Shown here in pieces: positions 6,996 to 9,075 of a DNA stretch of 9,075 bases. The notes under the pieces were generated by a model. The model was not told the DNA's origin, did not search any database, and saw only the letters and a list, made by a program, of their open reading frames with translations. The translations under genes and the position numbers were made by a program. Origin of the DNA: Porticoccus sp963974675 (GTDB lineage Bacteria > Pseudomonadota > Gammaproteobacteria > Pseudomonadales > Porticoccaceae); assembly GCA_963974675.1 (NCBI GenBank), contig CAXBDQ010000054.1:1-9075 (forward strand), in the 5' to 3' direction. Each line of letters opens with the position of its first letter. Position 1 is the first letter of the stretch.

Positions 6996-7691
6996 ATGCC
7001 AAGGAAGGCAAGAGTATTAGTACCCAATTGCCCTCACCATATCGTTCAGAGAGGGCATAACAGGAAAGCCGTATTCTTAACCGATCAGGACTACCAATAC
7101 TATTTGGAAAACCTGAAAGAATGGAAAAAGGCACTAGGGGTAAAACTCTATGCATGGTGTTTGATGACTAATCATATACATATCATTGCAGAACCCGCAG
7201 AGGATGCCATGTCATTGTCAAAGCTAATGAAAAGAGTGAATGGAAGACAATCAGCCTATGTAAACAAACTGGAAGGAAGAAGTGGTTCACTCTGGGAAGG
7301 GCGTTATAAAGCCAGCCCCATTCAAAAAGATGAATACCTGTTGGCCTGTGTCCGCTACGTGGAATTGAATCCCATTAAAGCCGGTATGGTGAAAGTATTA
7401 AAAAATTACCCTTGGTCAAGTTACAGGGAAAGGGCTGGATTGAGAAGTAGAGATATGTTGGATTTGGATAGCAGTTACCAAAGTTTGGGTCATACAGAAA
7501 AAGATCGACGACACCACTACCATCAGTATCTGATTGATGGCAGCAATTCAAAAGAGACTGCGTTAATTAGTGAGCGCTTGCAGCGCAATCAGTTAACAGG
7601 TAATCACCGGTTTATTGATGAAATAGAGAACCGAATAGGATTACGTGTTGAAAATCGAGGAAGAGGAAGGCTTAGAAATGAAGAAAAATAA
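6996..7691 (+). CDS. REP-associated tyrosine transposase (RAYT, Y1_Tnp/HUH family)
   Basis: 231 residues. Start ATG 6996 has AAGGAG (6983-6988) 7 bases upstream. The N-terminus MPRKARVLVPNCPHHIVQRG is the usual RAYT opening (xPRxxR...P...HHVxxRG). The HUH metal-binding motif is H60-I-H62 in LMTNHIHII. SLWEGRYKAS (98-107) and the catalytic-helix motif VRYVELNPIKAGMV (119-132) follow; the nucleophile is probably Tyr121. The C-terminal part is basic (RGRGRLRNEEK) and may bind DNA. No key motif is missing, so the enzyme may be active. It should nick and rejoin single-stranded DNA at REP-like ends such as the 23-bp sequences flanking it. The stop codon TAA lies inside the right end. A nearly identical copy starts at 8936. 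Confidence 0.93.
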   Translation: MPRKARVLVPNCPHHIVQRGHNRKAVFLTDQDYQYYLENLKEWKKALGVKLYAWCLMTNHIHIIAEPAEDAMSLSKLMKRVNGRQSAYVNKLEGRSGSLWEGRYKASPIQKDEYLLACVRYVELNPIKAGMVKVLKNYPWSSYRERAGLRSRDMLDLDSSYQSLGHTEKDRRHHYHQYLIDGSNSKETALISERLQRNQLTGNHRFIDEIENRIGLRVENRGRGRLRNEEK

Positions 7692-7878
7692 ATGCGTCCC
7701 CTTTTTCTTTTTTCTACGTCCCCTTTTTCTATGGTGTATGTTGATGTCTATTCCTTTTATGTATATGGGGGAGGTGTCATCTTTGGTGCTGATGATCATA
7801 TATTTCCCTGCTTGTTTCTGCATGTTGTTGATAATTAATCGTATATTAAAAAAACTCTGCGTCTCTATTTCTTCGTAG
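7678..7878 (+). pseudogene. N-terminal half of the cassette 2 membrane protein, frameshifted
   Basis: 66 residues, strongly hydrophobic (FLWCMLMSIPFMYM, LVLMIIYFPACFCMLLI). ATG 7678 has a good ribosome site (AGGAAGG 7664-7670), and both lie inside the RAYT element. The first ten residues (MKKNKCVPFF) are thus encoded by the right end; the native start is lost or may be ATG 7738 or 7744. The frame ends at TAG 7876-7878. If one A of the A7 run at 7847-7853 region is dropped, the frame continues as ILKNSASLFLRRLSLSVFFLMMFFYATWD. This reproduces the helix, basic loop, helix, TWD layout of the cassette 1 protein. This is therefore the front half of the gene that continues at 7904, broken by a +1 shift, by a read error, or bypassed by slippage. 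Confidence 0.6.
7684..7728 (-). repeat. RAYT right end plus partial second copy
   Basis: 7684-7706 is a perfect 23-bp copy of the right end, and 7716-7728 (acgtccccttttt) repeats its inner part. The same doubled arrangement, more decayed, is seen at 6124-6185, so a double right end may be a real property of this element. Confidence 0.85.
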
Positions 7879-7903
7879 ACTGTCGCTTTCTGTTTTTTTT
7901 CTG

Positions 7904-8917
7904 ATGATGTTTTTCTATGCTACATGGGATGCAATTTTAGGTAAGTATTATCTAGACAAATTGTGTGAGAAAGATGGTGGAACCTATATTAATAGACCAA
8001 TCCCTATAGACGGTATTTACTTTGCAGATAATCCACGACGAGATATAGCCGAGAGTTTTTTAAGAAGAGGTTTTCTGTTTATAGAAATGGGGAAACCCGG
8101 TGATTATGTTCGCTACTCTATGAAAGATGATAATAGTCTAATGGAATCTCAAATAGATAACTTATTGAGTAAGGGTATTATTTATTATGAAAGGAAGATA
8201 ACTCGAGAAATCCCTAGTTACATAAATATTACAGTGGACAACCAATTTCTAGAACACATTAAAACCAAAGAGCGACTGGGTGGTTTTCGTAATTACACAA
8301 TGACTACTCGGTTAGATCGAAAATTGCGAGGAGTTGGAGGAATAAAAGCTGCAGGATGTACAACTATTCCAAAATTTACAAAACAAGATCGTTTTACCAG
8401 CCAAACCCAGTACCTGAATATACTAGCAGGCAATGAGGACCAAAAGGAATTAGACATGAGCACACAAATTAATCAATATTATGATTATGCGTTGACTATG
8501 CAGGCAGCATATGGGTTGTTCGACCCAAATAATTTGCAAAACAGTGCTATAGAAACAATATTAAAGAATGCAGACACTTCTAATTTTACTATTTCTCAGG
8601 CGCAAGAATTTGTTAACCGTTTTAGTGCTATTAGTCACTATCCTGATGATGAACCGGGGTTTTCTGCAACTTTATTTAGGGACGCTCAAGATAGTGGGCA
8701 AGCAGTTCTAGCTATTCGAGGGACGGCAGGAAGTGTTGACTTACTAGGGGCTGATCTTGAAATTGCTAGTTACGGTATTGCATTTAATCAGGCTATTTCA
8801 CTTTATAACTATGTTAATAGTCTTCGTGAGGGAACTCAAAGGCAAATAGAACTAAAGAGTAGTAATGGTCTACTTGGTGTTCCTCCTCAAGGAAAAAGGG
8901 GACGCATTTATTTTTGA
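7904..8917 (+). CDS. Fused cassette 2 protein: membrane-protein C-terminal part joined to truncated RTX hydrolase N-terminus
   Basis: 337 residues from ATG 7904. The frame is open back to 7850, and the true N-terminus is the out-of-frame segment upstream. Residues 1-184 are the paralogue of the cassette 1 membrane protein: end of a helix (MMFFYATWDAILG), then KLCEKDGG (Cys21 region), then AAGCTTIP near the end. In cassette 1 the corresponding protein stops after RED with TAA; here the aligned codon after NED is CAA (8441-8443), so reading continues for four codons into ATG 8456 of the next gene. Residues 185-337 are the hydrolase fragment, listed separately. The last eight residues (GKRGRIYF) come from the RAYT left end. 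Because AAAAGGA is retained before ATG 8456, separate initiation of the second part is also possible. No protein of this fused shape is known to me; decay by stop loss is the simplest reading. Confidence 0.65.
   Translation: MMFFYATWDAILGKYYLDKLCEKDGGTYINRPIPIDGIYFADNPRRDIAESFLRRGFLFIEMGKPGDYVRYSMKDDNSLMESQIDNLLSKGIIYYERKITREIPSYINITVDNQFLEHIKTKERLGGFRNYTMTTRLDRKLRGVGGIKAAGCTTIPKFTKQDRFTSQTQYLNILAGNEDQKELDMSTQINQYYDYALTMQAAYGLFDPNNLQNSAIETILKNADTSNFTISQAQEFVNRFSAISHYPDDEPGFSATLFRDAQDSGQAVLAIRGTAGSVDLLGADLEIASYGIAFNQAISLYNYVNSLREGTQRQIELKSSNGLLGVPPQGKRGRIYF
8456..8917 (+). pseudogene. RTX lipase/hydrolase-like N-terminal fragment truncated by the RAYT element, cassette 2
   Basis: 153 codons from internal ATG 8456, with AAGGA (8444-8448) 7 bases upstream, the same spacing as in cassette 1. 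The segment AQEFVNRFSAISHY, then PGFSATLFRD, then AVLAIRGTAG, DLLGADLEIASYG and SLYNYVNSL is the pattern I associate with the N-terminal alpha/beta-hydrolase part of secreted RTX lipase-like proteins. In those, the nucleophile motif (GHSLGG type) and the calcium-binding GGxGxDxxx repeats come further downstream. Neither is present, because the left RAYT end cuts the gene at about residue 145 and adds GKRGRIYF and a stop. The fragment should be catalytically dead and, lacking the C-terminal signal, not exported. The family call is from motif memory; the fit to the adjacent type I exporter supports it. Confidence 0.6.
8893..8915 (+). repeat. RAYT left end (perfect 23-bp copy)
   Basis: Identical to 6954-6976. 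Read in the frame of the interrupted hydrolase it encodes KRGRIYF; the TGA stop at 8915-8917 overlaps its last base. Confidence 0.9.
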
Positions 8918-8935
8918 CCTGAAAGGAGAGCCGCT

Positions 8936-9075
8936 ATGCCAAGGAAGGCAAGAGTATTAGTACCCAATTGCCCGCACCATATCGTTCAGAGGGGGCATAA
9001 CAGGAAAGCCGTATTCTTAGCCGATCAGGACTACCAATACTATTTGGAAAACCTGAAAGAATGGAAAAAGGCACT
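8936..9075 (+). CDS. RAYT transposase, second copy, N-terminal part
   Basis: 46 complete codons from ATG 8936, with AAGGAG about 7 bases upstream, running off the window. The protein is identical to the first copy over this stretch except for one residue (FLADQD instead of FLTDQD). The other two coding differences are silent (CCT/CCG Pro, AGA/AGG Arg). The HUH motif lies beyond the edge, so intactness cannot be judged. Confidence 0.9.
   Translation, partial: MPRKARVLVPNCPHHIVQRGHNRKAVFLADQDYQYYLENLKEWKKA

Larger units (their letters stand above)
6952..7706 (+). mobile_element. Complete RAYT element with 23-bp inverted ends
   Basis: The element runs from a left end (shared with the second element from GGAAAAAGGGG onward) to a right end at 7684-7706 that is a perfect 23-bp reverse complement of 6954-6976. 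It encloses one transposase gene, whose stop codon lies within the right end. A partial extra right-end copy (acgtccccttttt, 7716-7728) follows. RAYT proteins are single-domain HUH transposases of the IS200/IS605 superfamily that act on REP-type sequences. Perfect inverted ends are not typical of IS200-type elements, so the ends may act as REP-like targets and not as classical TIRs. Confidence 0.75.
8891..9075 (+). mobile_element. Second RAYT element, left part, cut by the window edge
   Basis: It begins with the same GGAAAAAGGGG left end as the first element and stays collinear with it to the end of the window. By eye I count one single-base insertion and four substitutions over about 183 bases, roughly 97 percent identity. 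The two insertions sit at different points of paralogous hydrolase genes but in the same orientation. Confidence 0.85.

Noticed and set aside
6124..8915. CRISPR array from the four 23-bp repeats
   Set aside because: Copies alternate in orientation, are 700-1200 bases apart, and are tied to a RAYT gene; there are no regular spacers or cas genes.

Overview
The window looks like a gammaproteobacterial chromosome, probably from a marine or environmental genus. The evidence is the C-terminus of an AccA-like protein ending in RYQRLMSYG, an HlyB/HlyD-type secretion pair, and a RAYT (REP-associated tyrosine transposase) element common in that class. The genus cannot be named from sequence alone.

Layout. 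Positions 1-95 hold the 3' end of accA, a housekeeping gene. Facing it tail to tail at 187-1515 (minus strand) is a GAF-domain protein resembling the sensor half of AcoR-type activators. It lacks the AAA+ and DNA-binding parts and carries an extra N-terminal domain. A divergent intergenic region of about 420 bp follows. Then come two plus-strand genes for an RTX-type type I secretion system (T1SS): an HlyB-like ABC transporter with a dead C39-like domain (1936-4122) and an HlyD-like membrane fusion protein (4234-5790). No TolC and no intact secreted substrate lie in the window.

From about 6120 to the end is an AT-richer accessory region of alternating units. Four perfect copies of a 23-bp end sequence (6124, 6954, 7684, 8893) alternate in orientation. 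The pair at 6954 and 7684 bounds a complete RAYT element, and the copy at 8893 opens a second RAYT element that runs off the window. Between the elements lie two diverged versions of one two-gene cassette. The first gene encodes an inner-membrane protein with two hydrophobic segments, a TWD motif, an LC-x-K-(E/D)-GG motif and a conserved C-terminal cysteine. The second is the N-terminal part of a hydrolase that resembles RTX lipases, cut off by the left end of a RAYT element.

Cassette 1 has an intact membrane gene and only about 35 native codons of the hydrolase. Cassette 2 has a frameshift at an A7 run in the membrane gene, about 145 native hydrolase codons, and a sense codon (CAA) where cassette 1 has its TAA stop, so its two proteins are fused in frame.

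The most interesting reading, which is inference, is that the HlyB/HlyD pair once exported, or elsewhere still exports, RTX hydrolases paired with these membrane proteins as possible immunity or accessory partners. The cassettes would have been copied, diverged and broken by RAYT elements whose ends donate stop and start codons.
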